Shown in pieces: positions 1 to 11,952 of a stretch of 64,000 nt of DNA (position 1 is the first letter of the stretch; every line of letters starts with the position of its first letter). Made by a program: the position numbers and the translations under genes. Source of the stretch: Soehngenia longivitae (GTDB taxonomy: Bacteria > Bacillota > Clostridia > Tissierellales > Tissierellaceae); assembly GCF_004684055.1 (NCBI RefSeq), contig NZ_SRIB01000007.1:53592-117591 (forward strand), given 5' to 3'. Below the pieces are notes generated by a model. It was not told the DNA's origin and ran no database searches. It saw only the letters and a list, made by a program, of their open reading frames with translations.

Positions 1-1
1 G

Positions 2-1111
2 ACAGATGTATTTCAAAAATATACAGCACTTAATTTTAAGTTTAAAACACCTACAATTTTAGATATGACATTTTATTTTCTAATTCTATTGATCATCTAT
101 AATAGAGATATTTTATTAAATTTGAAAAAAGAAATAAAGAAAGTTATTTTCTGCTTTATTGTTTTATCTATAGCAGTATATTCTATGGATATGTATAGAA
201 ATATAGATGACATAATAGTTGACTTTATAGATGTAGGGCAGGGAGACAGTGCATTACTAAGATACAGAGGAAATAACATTTTAATAGATGCTGGAGGTTC
301 AGCTTTCTCTGATTTTGATGTAGGTGAAAATATAACATTACCTTATCTTATAAAATCAGGAGTAAACAAACTAGATGCTTTGATTATATCGCATTTTCAT
401 GATGATCACTACAAAGGGAGTATGGCAATTATGGAGAATTTACGAGTGGATAAAATAATTTCTAATAAATATCCAACAGAAGATGAATTTTTAAAAATTA
501 TTGATAAAAACAATATTCCATTATATATAGTAAATAGCAGTAACGATATTTTTTTAGGAGGCATTAACATTGATATTTTGTGGCCGACAAATAACATTGT
601 GTTAGATGACAATGAAAACAACAATTCCCTAGTTTGCTTAGTAAATGCTAATGGTTTTAGATTACTTTTTACAGGGGATATAGAGAAAGAAGTTGAAAAA
701 CAATTATTAAAAACAAATTTTGGGAAAGTAGACATATTAAAAGTTGCACACCATGGTAGTAACACATCATCGCTACCTGAATTCATAGATGAATTGGCTC
801 CAAAGATAAGTATAATATCTGTTGGAGAGAATAATTTCTATGGACATCCGTCAAAACAAACTATTCAAACTCTAATAGATGCAAATAGTAGTATTTACAG
901 AACTGATGAAATGGGACTTATTAGTGTTATAATAAAAAAAGATAGAGTTGTAATCAAGCCATATCAAGGACCTTTTTATCAGGAAGATTTAATTAAATTT
1001 TTAAATACTAGGCGAAATTATTTTTTAACGTTTATCATTTTCCTATATGTATCTAACATCACTGTCAGAATTTATCTAAATATGGAGGACAAATTACATG
1101 AATTACAATGA
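2..1111 (+). CDS. comEC: ComEC/Rec2 DNA-uptake protein, C-terminal part (5' end outside the window)
   Basis: The reading frame is open right back to base 2, well before the first ATG at 65, so this is the 3' part of a longer gene. What is visible is a short hydrophobic stretch, another membrane segment, then the motif FIDVGQGD and a metallo-beta-lactamase fold with the metal motif HFHDDH and the later GHPS. That is the arrangement of the ComEC C-terminal domain, which follows the competence channel domain. In the family the protein forms the inner-membrane channel for single-stranded DNA during transformation and the lactamase-like domain is thought to be a nuclease. The tail has a further hydrophobic segment. 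The stop overlaps holA by 14 bases, matching the comEC-holA order of Firmicutes. Whether the missing N-terminal part is intact cannot be seen. Confidence 0.88.
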   Translation, partial: TDVFQKYTALNFKFKTPTILDMTFYFLILLIIYNRDILLNLKKEIKKVIFCFIVLSIAVYSMDMYRNIDDIIVDFIDVGQGDSALLRYRGNNILIDAGGSAFSDFDVGENITLPYLIKSGVNKLDALIISHFHDDHYKGSMAIMENLRVDKIISNKYPTEDEFLKIIDKNNIPLYIVNSSNDIFLGGINIDILWPTNNIVLDDNENNNSLVCLVNANGFRLLFTGDIEKEVEKQLLKTNFGKVDILKVAHHGSNTSSLPEFIDELAPKISIISVGENNFYGHPSKQTIQTLIDANSSIYRTDEMGLISVIIKKDRVVIKPYQGPFYQEDLIKFLNTRRNYFLTFIIFLYVSNITVRIYLNMEDKLHELQ

Positions 1112-2123
1112 ATTCAAACTTGCAATCAAAAAAAACAACTTTAAAGAAAAATATATATTCATCGGAGAAGAAGTCTATTTAATGGAAGAAGCACTAGAAA
1201 AGATTATAAAGGCAAATATACCGAAAGGAACAGAGGGTATGAACCTAACTAAAATAGATTTTAAAGATGCAAATATAGAAGATTTAAGAGATAGCATAGT
1301 AACTTTACCTTTTTTAGCACAGAGGAAAATAACCGTTGTTTATAGCCCTGAGGTATTAATTGAAAATTATAGTAATGATATTTATATGGATTTACTGAGT
1401 GATTTAGGAGATCACCAAGTACTTATACTGATTGATAATGGCAGAAAGATTAAAACTAACTCAAAATTGATTAAATTTTTTAAAAGCGATGAAATTATTT
1501 TGTTTGAGAAATTAAAAGGAAAAGATTTAGTAGCTTGGATTGAAGAAAAATTAAAAGCATTCAATAAAAAGATTGATTCAAAAAATCTAAGTTATTTTAT
1601 TCAACAAAGTGGTTATTTGAGCAAAAATTTAGAATTGACTCTCAATGATCTAGAAAACGAGATTCTAAAAGTAGTGGCTTATTCTGAGAAAGAAATAATT
1701 GACAGGAATACAATTGATAATTCTATGATAAAATTATTAGATAAGAATATATTTGACTTATTAACATCAATAGGTGAGCAAAATGTTGATAGTTCTTTAA
1801 AAATATTTTCTGCAATATATTTAATGGATGAGCCTGTGATAAAAATAATTTATATGATAAACAGACAATTGAGATTGCAGCTAGCATATAAGAGCTATAA
1901 AAAAGCAAATTACAGTGATGAAGATATTATCGCTAAATTGGAAATAAAACCATACGAATACAATAAAATATCAGCAATAAGCAATAGATACACAATAAAT
2001 AGATTGACAAAGAGTATTCAAACAGTTATTGAAACTGAAAAAACATTGAAGAGTAAAGCTACAAATGAAAAATATGAGTTGGAAAATTTAATTGTTAGGC
2101 TTGTAAGTGCAAATTATAAATAA
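1098..2123 (+). CDS. holA: DNA polymerase III delta subunit
   Basis: 341 residues, the usual size of HolA. The delta subunit is the clamp-loader wrench that opens the beta clamp. The N-terminal AAA+-like part has the family pattern with YIFIGEEVYLMEEAL near residues 20-34 and the conserved TLPFLAQRKITVVY at about 69-82; the C-terminal helical collar region follows. The ATG at 1098 lies 10 bases after GGAGG and overlaps the end of comEC. Gene neighbours comEC upstream and rpsT downstream (opposite strand) are the classical Firmicute context. A bidirectional-looking hairpin terminator follows. Confidence 0.92.
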   Translation: MNYNEFKLAIKKNNFKEKYIFIGEEVYLMEEALEKIIKANIPKGTEGMNLTKIDFKDANIEDLRDSIVTLPFLAQRKITVVYSPEVLIENYSNDIYMDLLSDLGDHQVLILIDNGRKIKTNSKLIKFFKSDEIILFEKLKGKDLVAWIEEKLKAFNKKIDSKNLSYFIQQSGYLSKNLELTLNDLENEILKVVAYSEKEIIDRNTIDNSMIKLLDKNIFDLLTSIGEQNVDSSLKIFSAIYLMDEPVIKIIYMINRQLRLQLAYKSYKKANYSDEDIIAKLEIKPYEYNKISAISNRYTINRLTKSIQTVIETEKTLKSKATNEKYELENLIVRLVSANYK

Positions 2124-2125
2124 AG

Positions 2126-2150
2126 AACTTCGGATTTTCCGAAGTTTTTA
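2126..2150 (+). terminator. Intrinsic terminator between convergent holA and rpsT
   Basis: Nine-base inverted repeat AACTTCGGA / TCCGAAGTT (2126-2134 and 2138-2146) with a three-base loop, followed by a T run on the + strand. It ends holA. On the - strand the U tract is weaker, so termination of rpsT there is less certain. Confidence 0.8.
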
Positions 2151-2414
2151 TTACATTGCTTGATTTAATTTTTTTGTAAGTCTACTAATTTTTCTAGAAG
2201 CTTGATTCATGTGAATAACATTTTTATGAGCTGCTCTTTTTAACTTTTTATCTATAGTTTTTAGTAAAGCTCTAGCTTCATCAACTTGGTTTGCTTGCAA
2301 AGCAGATTCAAATTTTTTAATGTAAGTTTTTATTTCTGATTTTCTAGCTCTATTTAATGCAGTCTTTTTTTGAGTGACCAATATTCTTTTTTCAGCGGAT
2401 TTTATATTTGCCAT
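2151..2414 (-). CDS. rpsT: 30S ribosomal protein S20
   Basis: 87 residues, highly basic, beginning MANIKSAEKRI and containing the family core RALLKTIDKKLKRAAHKNVIH. S20 binds the 5' domain of 16S rRNA early in 30S assembly. A strong ribosome binding site (GAGGAGGTG on the - strand) lies just upstream of the ATG. It is convergent with holA and divergent from lepB. In Bacillus gpr and spoIIP follow in this neighbourhood; they are not here. Confidence 0.96.
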   Translation of the reverse strand: MANIKSAEKRILVTQKKTALNRARKSEIKTYIKKFESALQANQVDEARALLKTIDKKLKRAAHKNVIHMNQASRKISRLTKKLNQAM

Positions 2415-2445
2415 CGTTTCACCTCCTCATAATCTAACAAAAATT

Positions 2446-2474
2446 ATTTTATCATCATTGCTATTATATTGCAA
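2446..2474 (-). promoter_or_regulatory. Candidate promoter of rpsT
   Basis: On the - strand TTGCAA (2469-2474) is separated by 17 bases from TAAAAT (2446-2451), with a TG one base before the -10 element. The position, about 35 bases upstream of the rpsT start, fits a sigma-A promoter. Confidence 0.5.
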
Positions 2475-2569
2475 GGAAAATTAACAATTTAGATTAAGTA
2501 AAAAAGCTTAGAATATGAATTAATCATTATAAGGTGATTTTAATATTATTGATATATTACTTATTATAA

Positions 2570-2597
2570 TTGATTTGTAGCTACATAGTGGTATAAT
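2570..2597 (+). promoter_or_regulatory. Candidate promoter of lepB-lepA-hemW
   Basis: TTGATT (2570-2575), 16-base spacer, perfect TATAAT (2592-2597), about 40 bases before the lepB start. The genes lepB, lepA and hemW follow closely spaced and probably share it. Confidence 0.6.
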
Positions 2598-2637
2598 ATC
2601 AATAGGTTATTTGAAATGAGAGTAGGAGGAAAATTGA

Positions 2638-3189
2638 TTGGAGCAAAACGATAATAAAAAGAACGCAAAAAGCGAGTTGGTAGAGTGGTTAAAAAGCATA
2701 GCAATTGCAATACTTATTGCAGTATTAATAAAGACTTTCGTTTTCAATACGACGTACGTAGTTGGGAATTCAATGTATCCCACATTGTATGAAAGTGATA
2801 GATTAGTAGCTTTTAAATTACCGTTGTATTTTACAGATCCAAAACCTGGAGACATAGTAATACTAAATGCACCAGATGTAGAAAATAAAGATTATATTAA
2901 GAGAGTGATTGCGGTCGAAGGCGATACTGTACAAATATTAGATGGCAAAGTTTATGTAAATGGCGAACAAATAGAAGAAAGTTATTTAATTGGGGATGAA
3001 TACACTCATATTTATAGCGAGAACTATTGGATTATACCGGAAGGGGAAGTTTTTGTGTTAGGAGATAACAGAGCTGAAGGAGCCAGTAAAGACAGTAGAT
3101 ACTTTGGCACTGTAAAAATTGAAGAAATAAAAGGTATAGCTAAATTTAGATACTATCCTTTTGATTCAAGATTTGGTAAACTTAATTAG
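2638..3189 (+). CDS. lepB: Type I signal peptidase
   Basis: 183 residues with a single N-terminal membrane segment (about 20-36) and the S26 peptidase signature: GNSMYPTL with the catalytic serine at 45, and KDYIKRVIAVEGD with the general-base lysine at 88. The GDNR motif (box E) follows near residue 142. It cleaves signal peptides of exported proteins at the outer face of the membrane. The start is a TTG 8 bases after AGGAGG; no better ATG exists in frame. Placing a signal peptidase between rpsT and lepA recalls the lepB/lepA association known from other bacteria. Confidence 0.93.
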   Translation: MEQNDNKKNAKSELVEWLKSIAIAILIAVLIKTFVFNTTYVVGNSMYPTLYESDRLVAFKLPLYFTDPKPGDIVILNAPDVENKDYIKRVIAVEGDTVQILDGKVYVNGEQIEESYLIGDEYTHIYSENYWIIPEGEVFVLGDNRAEGASKDSRYFGTVKIEEIKGIAKFRYYPFDSRFGKLN

Positions 3190-3210
3190 CCTCCCATTTA
3201 GGGAGGATTT
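3190..3210 (+). other. Hairpin between lepB and lepA
   Basis: CCTCCC (3190-3195) and GGGAGG (3201-3206) form a six-base GC stem with a five-base loop, starting at the lepB stop. The T run after it is short (ATTTTCG), so it is at best a leaky terminator. The same CCTCC could instead pair with the lepA ribosome binding site GGAGG at 3224-3228. Confidence 0.5.
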
Positions 3211-3235
3211 TCGTATATAGTTTGGAGGTAAATTA

Positions 3236-5047
3236 ATGCACGTTGATAGAGAAAACATAAGAAATTTTTCAATAATAGCCCATATTGATCATGGAAAATC
3301 AACTTTAGCAGACAGGCTTATTGAAAAGACAGGGATGATAACACAAAGGGAAATGCAAGATCAAGTTTTAGACAAAATGGATTTAGAAAGAGAGAGAGGA
3401 ATCACAATTAAATTAAAAGCAGTAAGGCTTAATTATAAGGCTAATAATGGTAAAGATTATGTCTTCAACTTAATAGATACACCTGGACATGTAGATTTTA
3501 ATTATGAGGTATCTAGATCTTTAGCCGCTTGTGAAGGCGCTATTCTGGTTGTTGATGCAACTCAAGGAGTAGAAGCTCAAACGCTAGCAAATGTTTATTT
3601 AGCTATTGATCAAGATTTAGAGATATTTCCAGTAATAAATAAAGTGGATTTACCAAGCGCAAGACCAGAAGAAGTTGCTCAAGAGATAGAGGATATTATT
3701 GGAATTGATGCTTCCTATGCACCACATATATCCGCTAAGGAAGGCTTAAATATAGATCAAGTTTTAGAAGGAATAGTTGAGAGAATTCCTGCACCTGTTG
3801 GTGATGAAAACAAACCATTAAAAGCTTTGATATTTGACTCTTACTATGATCCATATAAAGGAGTAACTTGCTACATAAGAGTTTTTGATGGCAAAATTTA
3901 TCCTGGCATGAAAATAAAACTTATGTCAACGGGGAAAGAATTTGAAGTAACAGAGGTTGGAATAAGTACTTCAAAACAAATTCCAGTAGATTTTTTAAGT
4001 GCAGGCGAAGTTGGATATGTAGCCGCGAGTATTAAAAATGTTAAAGAAGCTAGGGTTGGCGATACTATAACAGATGCGTATAATTCGACAGATAAACCGT
4101 TTCCTGGTTATAAAAAAGTTACTTCTATGGTCTATTGTGGAATTTATCCTGCTGAAGGCGAAGATTTTAATAGTGTGAGAGATGCTTTAGAAAAATTGCA
4201 AGTAAATGACGCTAGTTTAGTATTTGAACCAGAAACATCACAAGCATTAGGTTTTGGGTTTAGATGTGGGTTTTTAGGATTACTTCATATGGAAATTATT
4301 CAAGAAAGACTTGAAAGAGAGTTTGATTTAAATATAATAACAACAGCACCAAGCGTAATTTACAAAGTTCATAAGACTGATGGTGAAATCATTGATATTC
4401 AGAACCCTTCAAATTTACCAAAACCTTCTGAAATTGATTATATAGAAGAGCCAATAGTATCTGCTTCTATTATGACTCCTTCAGAGTATGTAGGTGCAAT
4501 AATGGAACTTTGTCAGAACAAAAGAGGCACATTTCTAAACATGGAATATTTGGATCAAAAAAGAGTTACTCTGAAATATGAGTTACCGTTAAATGAAGTA
4601 ATATATGATTTTTTTGATGCATTAAAATCAAAAACCAGAGGATATGCTTCTTTTGATTATGAATTAAAAGGATACAACAGAAGTGAACTAGTAAAATTAG
4701 ATATATTAATAAATGGAGAATTAGTAGATGCTTTTTCTATGATTGTTCATGAGGAAAAAGCCTATGAAAGGGGTAGAATTATAGCTGAAAAGCTTGTAGA
4801 TGTAATTCCAAGGCATCAATTTGCAATACCAATTCAGGCGGCAATTGGGTCGAAAATAATTGCAAGAGAAACAATCAGAGCATTGAGAAAAGATGTTTTG
4901 GCTAAATGCTATGGTGGCGATATTTCTAGGAAGAAAAAGCTATTAGAAAAGCAAAAAGAGGGCAAGAAGAGAATGAGACAAATAGGTTCAGTTGAAGTCC
5001 CACAAGAAGCCTTTTTAAGCGTTTTAAAATATGATGAAAAGAAGTAG
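3236..5047 (+). CDS. lepA: Elongation factor 4 (back-translocase GTPase)
   Basis: 603 residues, the normal LepA length. The N-terminal GTPase has [10 protein letters not shown] (P-loop, residues 15-24), RGIT, DTPGH and NKVDLPSA. The C-terminal LepA-specific domain carries [21 protein letters not shown]. LepA acts on ribosomes under stress and during 30S biogenesis. Clear ribosome binding site TTTGGAGG before the ATG. In sporulating Bacillus gpr and spoIIP precede lepA; here lepB does. Confidence 0.96.
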   Translation: MHVDRENIRNFSIIAHIDHGKSTLADRLIEKTGMITQREMQDQVLDKMDLERERGITIKLKAVRLNYKANNGKDYVFNLIDTPGHVDFNYEVSRSLAACEGAILVVDATQGVEAQTLANVYLAIDQDLEIFPVINKVDLPSARPEEVAQEIEDIIGIDASYAPHISAKEGLNIDQVLEGIVERIPAPVGDENKPLKALIFDSYYDPYKGVTCYIRVFDGKIYPGMKIKLMSTGKEFEVTEVGISTSKQIPVDFLSAGEVGYVAASIKNVKEARVGDTITDAYNSTDKPFPGYKKVTSMVYCGIYPAEGEDFNSVRDALEKLQVNDASLVFEPETSQALGFGFRCGFLGLLHMEIIQERLEREFDLNIITTAPSVIYKVHKTDGEIIDIQNPSNLPKPSEIDYIEEPIVSASIMTPSEYVGAIMELCQNKRGTFLNMEYLDQKRVTLKYELPLNEVIYDFFDALKSKTRGYASFDYELKGYNRSELVKLDILINGELVDAFSMIVHEEKAYERGRIIAEKLVDVIPRHQFAIPIQAAIGSKIIARETIRALRKDVLAKCYGGDISRKKKLLEKQKEGKKRMRQIGSVEVPQEAFLSVLKYDEKK

Positions 5048-5053
5048 ATAAGA

Positions 5054-6190
5054 ATGAATGAACTAGGAATTTATATTCATATTCCATTTTGTATCAAAAA
5101 ATGTGATTATTGCGATTTTATTTCAGTAAAACTAAATGATGGACTAATTGAGGAATACATTAATGATCTTATAAAAGAGATAGAAATTTATAGTAAGCTC
5201 ATTAGTAAATATGTGATTGATTCAATATTTATTGGTGGTGGTACTCCTTCTAGTATTGACTCAAAATTCATCGGGAAAATATTCGAAAAATTATATAGTT
5301 CTTTCAATATTGATTCAAAAGCAGAAATAACAATAGAAGTTAATCCTGGCACTATTAATAAGAAAAAATTGGAGGCGTATAAGGATTTTGGAATCAATAG
5401 AATTAGTTTGGGAGCACAATCGCTGAATGATAAAATTCTACAAAATATTGGGAGAATTCACAATGAACAAGATATATTAAATACGATTAAGTTAATAAAA
5501 TTAGAAGGTTTTGACAATATAAATTCTGATTTAATGATAGGATTACCTGAGCAAACATTACATGATGTCATAAGTAGTTTAGAAAAAATTATTGAGTTAA
5601 ATTTAACACACATATCTTTATATAGTTTGATAATTGAAGAAGGAACTAAATTATATAAGCTTGAACAAAATGGAAAACTAAATTTACCAAATGAAGATGA
5701 AGAGAGGTTAATGTATCATGAAGCAAAGAGATTATTAGAAAAAAATGGTTATAGACAATATGAAATTTCCAATTTTTCTAAACCGGATTTCGAATGCAAA
5801 CATAATCTGAAATATTGGACATTAAAACCATATGTTGGAATTGGGCTAAATAGCCATTCCAATATATGGGATTATCGATATTGGAATTATTCAAATTTTA
5901 AAGAATATCATAATTATTTAATGAAAGGGAAATTACCAATAGAGAATAAAGAATATATAAATACAATTTCAAAAATTACTGAATTTATGATACTTGGGAT
6001 TAGACTTAATTCAGGTATAAATAGAGAAGAATTTAAAAGAGTATTCGGTACTGACATGGATTATTATTACAAAGATGCCATACAAAAGAATATAAATAAC
6101 GGTTTAATTTTTGATGATGGGAAGAATATCAAACTAACAAGTAAAGGGCTTGACTTAAGCAATATTGTAGAATTGGATTTCTATATTTAA
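5054..6190 (+). CDS. hemW: Radical SAM heme chaperone HemW (formerly called HemN-like)
   Basis: 378 residues, opening with IYIHIPFCIKKCDYC, whose cysteines 13, 17 and 20 bind the radical-SAM 4Fe-4S cluster, followed by FIGGGTPS and the HemN C-terminal domain. Length and the absence of the extra residues of true coproporphyrinogen dehydrogenase favour HemW, a heme-binding chaperone. It starts 6 bases after lepA and sits before hrcA, the conserved lepA-hemW-hrcA order. Distinguishing HemW from HemN by sequence alone is not absolute. Confidence 0.88.
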   Translation: MNELGIYIHIPFCIKKCDYCDFISVKLNDGLIEEYINDLIKEIEIYSKLISKYVIDSIFIGGGTPSSIDSKFIGKIFEKLYSSFNIDSKAEITIEVNPGTINKKKLEAYKDFGINRISLGAQSLNDKILQNIGRIHNEQDILNTIKLIKLEGFDNINSDLMIGLPEQTLHDVISSLEKIIELNLTHISLYSLIIEEGTKLYKLEQNGKLNLPNEDEERLMYHEAKRLLEKNGYRQYEISNFSKPDFECKHNLKYWTLKPYVGIGLNSHSNIWDYRYWNYSNFKEYHNYLMKGKLPIENKEYINTISKITEFMILGIRLNSGINREEFKRVFGTDMDYYYKDAIQKNINNGLIFDDGKNIKLTSKGLDLSNIVELDFYI

Positions 6191-6201
6191 CATAAAAATA
6201 C

Positions 6202-6230
6202 TTGACAAAATATGAATTAGATGTTAGTTT
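6202..6230 (+). promoter_or_regulatory. Candidate promoter of the hrcA-dnaK operon
   Basis: Perfect TTGACA (6202-6207), 17-base spacer, then a poor -10 TAGTTT (6225-6230) preceded by TG one base upstream; the region is AT-rich and the exact -10 may lie a few bases further on. The CIRCE operator begins ten bases downstream. Confidence 0.5.
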
Positions 6231-6240
6231 ATATATAGAA

Positions 6241-6267
6241 TTAGCACTCAATAAGACAGAGTGCTAA
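6241..6267 (+). promoter_or_regulatory. CIRCE operator (HrcA binding site)
   Basis: Perfect inverted repeat TTAGCACTC (6241-6249), nine-base spacer, GAGTGCTAA (6259-6267), identical to the known CIRCE consensus. HrcA bound here represses the following heat-shock operon, including its own gene. The element lies in the transcribed leader just upstream of hrcA. Confidence 0.97.
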
Positions 6268-6295
6268 CAACCATCCAAGGGGTAGAGGTGATCAT

Positions 6296-7342
6296 ATGTT
6301 GGATGAAAGGAAATTAAAAGTCCTATTAGCAGTTATAGATAGCTATATAGTTACAGGAGAGCCTATTGGATCTAGAACTATTACTAAATTTTATGATTTA
6401 GGGGTAAGTTCTGCAACAATAAGAAATGAGATGTCAGATTTAGAAGATCTGGGGTATCTAAACAAGACTCATACTTCTTCTGGAAGAATCCCTTCTGATA
6501 AAGCGTATAGGTTTTATGTTGATAATTTTTTTAATAACAGCATAATAGAAATAGATAGGAACAGAAAAGAACAGATAAAGCGATATATAAAGCAAGAGTA
6601 CAAAGAAATAGATCAGCTTTTAGAAGATTTGGCTAAAATCCTTGCTCATTTAACTAAATATACTGCTGTGGCACTATCACCTCAAATAAAAGAAACCAAG
6701 ATAAAACATATACAATTGTTACCAATGGAACAAAATCAGATACTCTCAATCATGGTTAATGAAGCAGGACTAATTAAAAAGTCGATAATAAACTTAGAAA
6801 ATAAAATATCTGAAGATAATCTTATTTATATAAGCAATTATCTTACTAGAAAATTAAAAAACAAGACATTTTCAGAACTAGTAAATGAGATTAGCAATGG
6901 GATATTAGACGATTATTTTGAGTATAAAAATGACTTGAAGAGATTAATACCTATACTTTCTGGTTTTATAGAGGACGCAGAAGACATGAAAGTCTATGCC
7001 GATGGAATAACAAATATATTGGAATTTCCAGAATATAGGGATATCGATAAAGCAAAAGAGGTCCTTTCAGTTTTGGAAGATAAGGATAAGCTTATTTTTG
7101 CACTAACTAACAATAAATTAGAAGAGATAGATGTAAAAATTGGGGAAGAAAATAGTCATGATTGTATGAAAGACTTAAGTATTATTACAGCAACCTATAA
7201 TTCTGAAGGAGAGATTATTGGCAAAATTGGGATAATAGGTCCTAAAAGGATGAATTATATAGAATTAATTAAGACGATTTGGGTATTTTCAGAAAGTATT
7301 ACTGACATTTTAAATGATTATTTCAATTGTAATGAGAGGTGA
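6296..7342 (+). CDS. hrcA: Heat-inducible transcription repressor HrcA
   Basis: 348 residues. The N-terminal winged-helix DNA-binding part contains the family motif VSSATIRNEMSDLEDLGYL and the HTSSGRIPSDKAYRFYVD stretch; a GAF-like dimerisation domain makes up the rest. HrcA represses class I heat-shock genes through CIRCE and is kept active by GroEL. It is the first gene of the operon, directly downstream of a perfect CIRCE, so it is autoregulated. Ribosome binding site GAGGTGAT precedes the ATG. Confidence 0.96.
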   Translation: MLDERKLKVLLAVIDSYIVTGEPIGSRTITKFYDLGVSSATIRNEMSDLEDLGYLNKTHTSSGRIPSDKAYRFYVDNFFNNSIIEIDRNRKEQIKRYIKQEYKEIDQLLEDLAKILAHLTKYTAVALSPQIKETKIKHIQLLPMEQNQILSIMVNEAGLIKKSIINLENKISEDNLIYISNYLTRKLKNKTFSELVNEISNGILDDYFEYKNDLKRLIPILSGFIEDAEDMKVYADGITNILEFPEYRDIDKAKEVLSVLEDKDKLIFALTNNKLEEIDVKIGEENSHDCMKDLSIITATYNSEGEIIGKIGIIGPKRMNYIELIKTIWVFSESITDILNDYFNCNER

Positions 7343-7347
7343 GAATG

Positions 7348-9742
<2,395 letters not shown>

Positions 9743-9753
9743 TTAAAATAGAA

Positions 9754-9783
9754 GAGTCAAAGCTAATACATAAGCTTTGACTC
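9754..9783 (+). other. Perfect stem-loop between dnaK and dnaJ
   Basis: Eleven-base perfect inverted repeat GAGTCAAAGCT / AGCTTTGACTC with an eight-base loop, starting 11 bases after the dnaK stop. It is followed by AAAATTTTAAG, not a solid T run, so it may attenuate, protect the dnaK message or mark an RNA processing point, setting lower DnaJ than DnaK levels. Confidence 0.7.
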
Positions 9784-9813
9784 AAAATTTTAAGATTGAA
9801 TGGGAGCTGGTGT

Positions 9814-10932
9814 ATGACCGTGAGAGATTACTATGAAATATTAGAAGTTACGAAAGAAGCCTCACTGGAAGAAATTAAAAGATCATATAGAAAACTTGCT
9901 AAGAAATATCATCCGGATTTAAATCCAAATAATAGCGAGGCCGAAAAAAAATTCAAAGAAATAAATGAAGCTTATGAAGTATTAAGTGATGAAGAGAAAA
10001 GGGCTAGATATGATAGATATGGTCATGATGGTGTAAATCAGCAGGGAACAGATTTTGGTGGATTTGGAGATATATTTGACGACTTATTTGATATCTTTGG
10101 TGGTGGATTTTCTAGAGGTTTTAATAACAAACAAAGAGGTCCAGAGAGAGGTACAGACTTAAGATACGATTTAAAATTAGAATTTAGAGAAGCTGTTTTT
10201 GGTGTACAAAAAGAAATTTCAGTGAAGAGAATGGAAGAATGTAGTGAATGCAAAGGTACTGGCGCAAAGCCAGGGACAAGTAAAACTACATGTAAAAAAT
10301 GTAAAGGGACAGGTGAATTGAGGTATAATCAACAAACACCATTTGGAAGGTTCGTAAGAGTCATGCCGTGTGACGAATGTAATGGAAGCGGAGAAATAAT
10401 CGAAGAAAAATGTGAACATTGTCATGGAACTGGGAAAGAGTTAAAGTCAAAGAAGATAAAAATAGACATACCTGCTGGTGTAGATAATGGGAATGTAATT
10501 ACACTAAGGGGAGAAGGAAATATTGGTGAAAAAGGAGCTCCTAGAGGAGATTTATATATTTATATTTCCGTAAAAGAGGATCCTTTGTTCAAAAGAGAAG
10601 GCAATGATTTATTCGTGACGATACCAATTACATTTACAGAAGCTACTTTGGGGGCTGAGATAGAGGTACCTACATTAGATGGCAATGAAAATTATAGTTT
10701 ACCTGAAGGAACTAAATCTCATTCTATATTTAAATTAAAAAATAAAGGGGTACCTAATGTGAGAGGTACAGGAAGAGGGGATCTTTATTTTACGGTTGAG
10801 ATTGTAATCCCTACTAACTTAAATGAAAAGCAGAAGAAAATGTTGCTTGAATTATCGAAGGAGTTAGGTGAAAAATACAGTACTCCCACTAAAAAGAAAT
10901 TTTTTGATAAAGTTAAAGATGCTTTCCATTAA
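9814..10932 (+). CDS. dnaJ: Co-chaperone DnaJ (Hsp40)
   Basis: 372 residues from the ATG at 9814 ([10 protein letters not shown]). J domain with the HPD triad in KKYHPDLNP, Gly/Phe-rich linker ([18 protein letters not shown]), four CxxCxGxG zinc-finger repeats (starting [32 protein letters not shown]), and the C-terminal substrate domain. It delivers clients to DnaK and stimulates its ATPase. An in-frame TTG at 9796 would add six residues but has no family support. Ribosome binding is weak (GGGAG), consistent with lower expression than dnaK. Confidence 0.97.
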   Translation: MTVRDYYEILEVTKEASLEEIKRSYRKLAKKYHPDLNPNNSEAEKKFKEINEAYEVLSDEEKRARYDRYGHDGVNQQGTDFGGFGDIFDDLFDIFGGGFSRGFNNKQRGPERGTDLRYDLKLEFREAVFGVQKEISVKRMEECSECKGTGAKPGTSKTTCKKCKGTGELRYNQQTPFGRFVRVMPCDECNGSGEIIEEKCEHCHGTGKELKSKKIKIDIPAGVDNGNVITLRGEGNIGEKGAPRGDLYIYISVKEDPLFKREGNDLFVTIPITFTEATLGAEIEVPTLDGNENYSLPEGTKSHSIFKLKNKGVPNVRGTGRGDLYFTVEIVIPTNLNEKQKKMLLELSKELGEKYSTPTKKKFFDKVKDAFH

Positions 10933-10956
10933 CAACCACAAAAGTGGTTGTTGTTT
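10931..10956 (+). terminator. Intrinsic terminator after dnaJ
   Basis: AACAACCAC (10931-10939), AAAA loop, GTGGTTGTT (10944-10952), then GTTT. It overlaps the last base pair of the dnaJ stop codon and ends the heat-shock operon. Confidence 0.8.
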
Positions 10957-11025
10957 CATATGTAGAAAATTGTAGTTTTTTAGGGTATAATGTATTTAAA
11001 TAAATAGCTTAGTAGGAGTGTTAGC

Positions 11026-11952
11026 ATGAAGTGGTTTGAATTGTTAGTTGAGACAAATAAAAATAATGAAGATTTAGTTACATATATTTTATATGATATT
11101 GGAGCAAAAGGTCTTGAAATTGTAGATGAAAGGGTAATCAATGAAATTATTGAACAAAAAGACAAATGGGATTTTATTGATGAAACTTTACAGGGGATCA
11201 ACAGTGAAGATATAACTATTAAAGCATATTTTTCAGAGGCAGATGATATAGATTGTATAATAAACACTTTGAATGATAGAGTAGTAAATGAGAAAATTGG
11301 CTTATTATCGATTAATGTTGTAGATGAAAGTGAATGGCAAGATAACTGGAAGGCATTTTTTAATACAATGAAAATCGGGGAAAATATTATAATAAAACCA
11401 ACATGGGAGGATTATTTACCAGAGGTTGATGATATTGTTATAGAGCTAGATCCAGGGATGGCTTTTGGGACAGGTACCCATGAAACAACATATATGTGTG
11501 CACAAGCTCTTGAAAAATTTGATGTAAAAGGGAAGAGAGTCTTTGACATAGGTTGTGGCAGTGGAATTTTGAGCATAATTGCAGCAAAACTTGGAGCAGA
11601 AGAAGTGATTGGTATAGATTTGGATATGACTAGCGTAGAAGTTGCTAAAAATAATGTATTAAACAACAATGTAGACAATATTGTAGAAATAAGGCATGGT
11701 GACTTATTATCGCAGATATCTGACAAAGCTGATGTCATAGTAATGAATATCGTTGCTGAAATAGTAGCGGATATATTAAATGACTTGGACGATTATTTAG
11801 TCGATAATGGAACATTTATTTGCTCAGGAATAATTGATAAAAAGAAGGATATTGTAATCGATGCACTGAAAAGAAATCACTTTGACATATTGGAAATTAA
11901 TAATACTAATGATTGGATTTGCATAGTGGCAAAGAGGAGATATGATGCATAG
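11026..11952 (+). CDS. prmA: Ribosomal protein L11 methyltransferase
   Basis: 308 residues. N-terminal L11-recognition domain, then a class I SAM methyltransferase with DPGMAFGTGTHETT (about 142-155) and VFDIGCGSGILSI (about 171-183), and the catalytic-site motif MNIVAEIV. PrmA trimethylates ribosomal protein L11. A TATAAT at 10986-10991 without a clear -35 box lies upstream. Gene follows dnaJ, as in Bacillus (dnaJ-prmA-rsmE-mtaB). Confidence 0.95.
   Translation: MKWFELLVETNKNNEDLVTYILYDIGAKGLEIVDERVINEIIEQKDKWDFIDETLQGINSEDITIKAYFSEADDIDCIINTLNDRVVNEKIGLLSINVVDESEWQDNWKAFFNTMKIGENIIIKPTWEDYLPEVDDIVIELDPGMAFGTGTHETTYMCAQALEKFDVKGKRVFDIGCGSGILSIIAAKLGAEEVIGIDLDMTSVEVAKNNVLNNNVDNIVEIRHGDLLSQISDKADVIVMNIVAEIVADILNDLDDYLVDNGTFICSGIIDKKKDIVIDALKRNHFDILEINNTNDWICIVAKRRYDA

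Noticed and set aside
409..786. 125-codon - strand frame within comEC
   Set aside because: Opposite a conserved metallo-beta-lactamase domain; no binding site.
5054..6190. Assignment as oxygen-independent coproporphyrinogen III oxidase (HemN)
   Set aside because: The lepA-hemW-hrcA context and short length fit HemW; no other heme synthesis genes are nearby.
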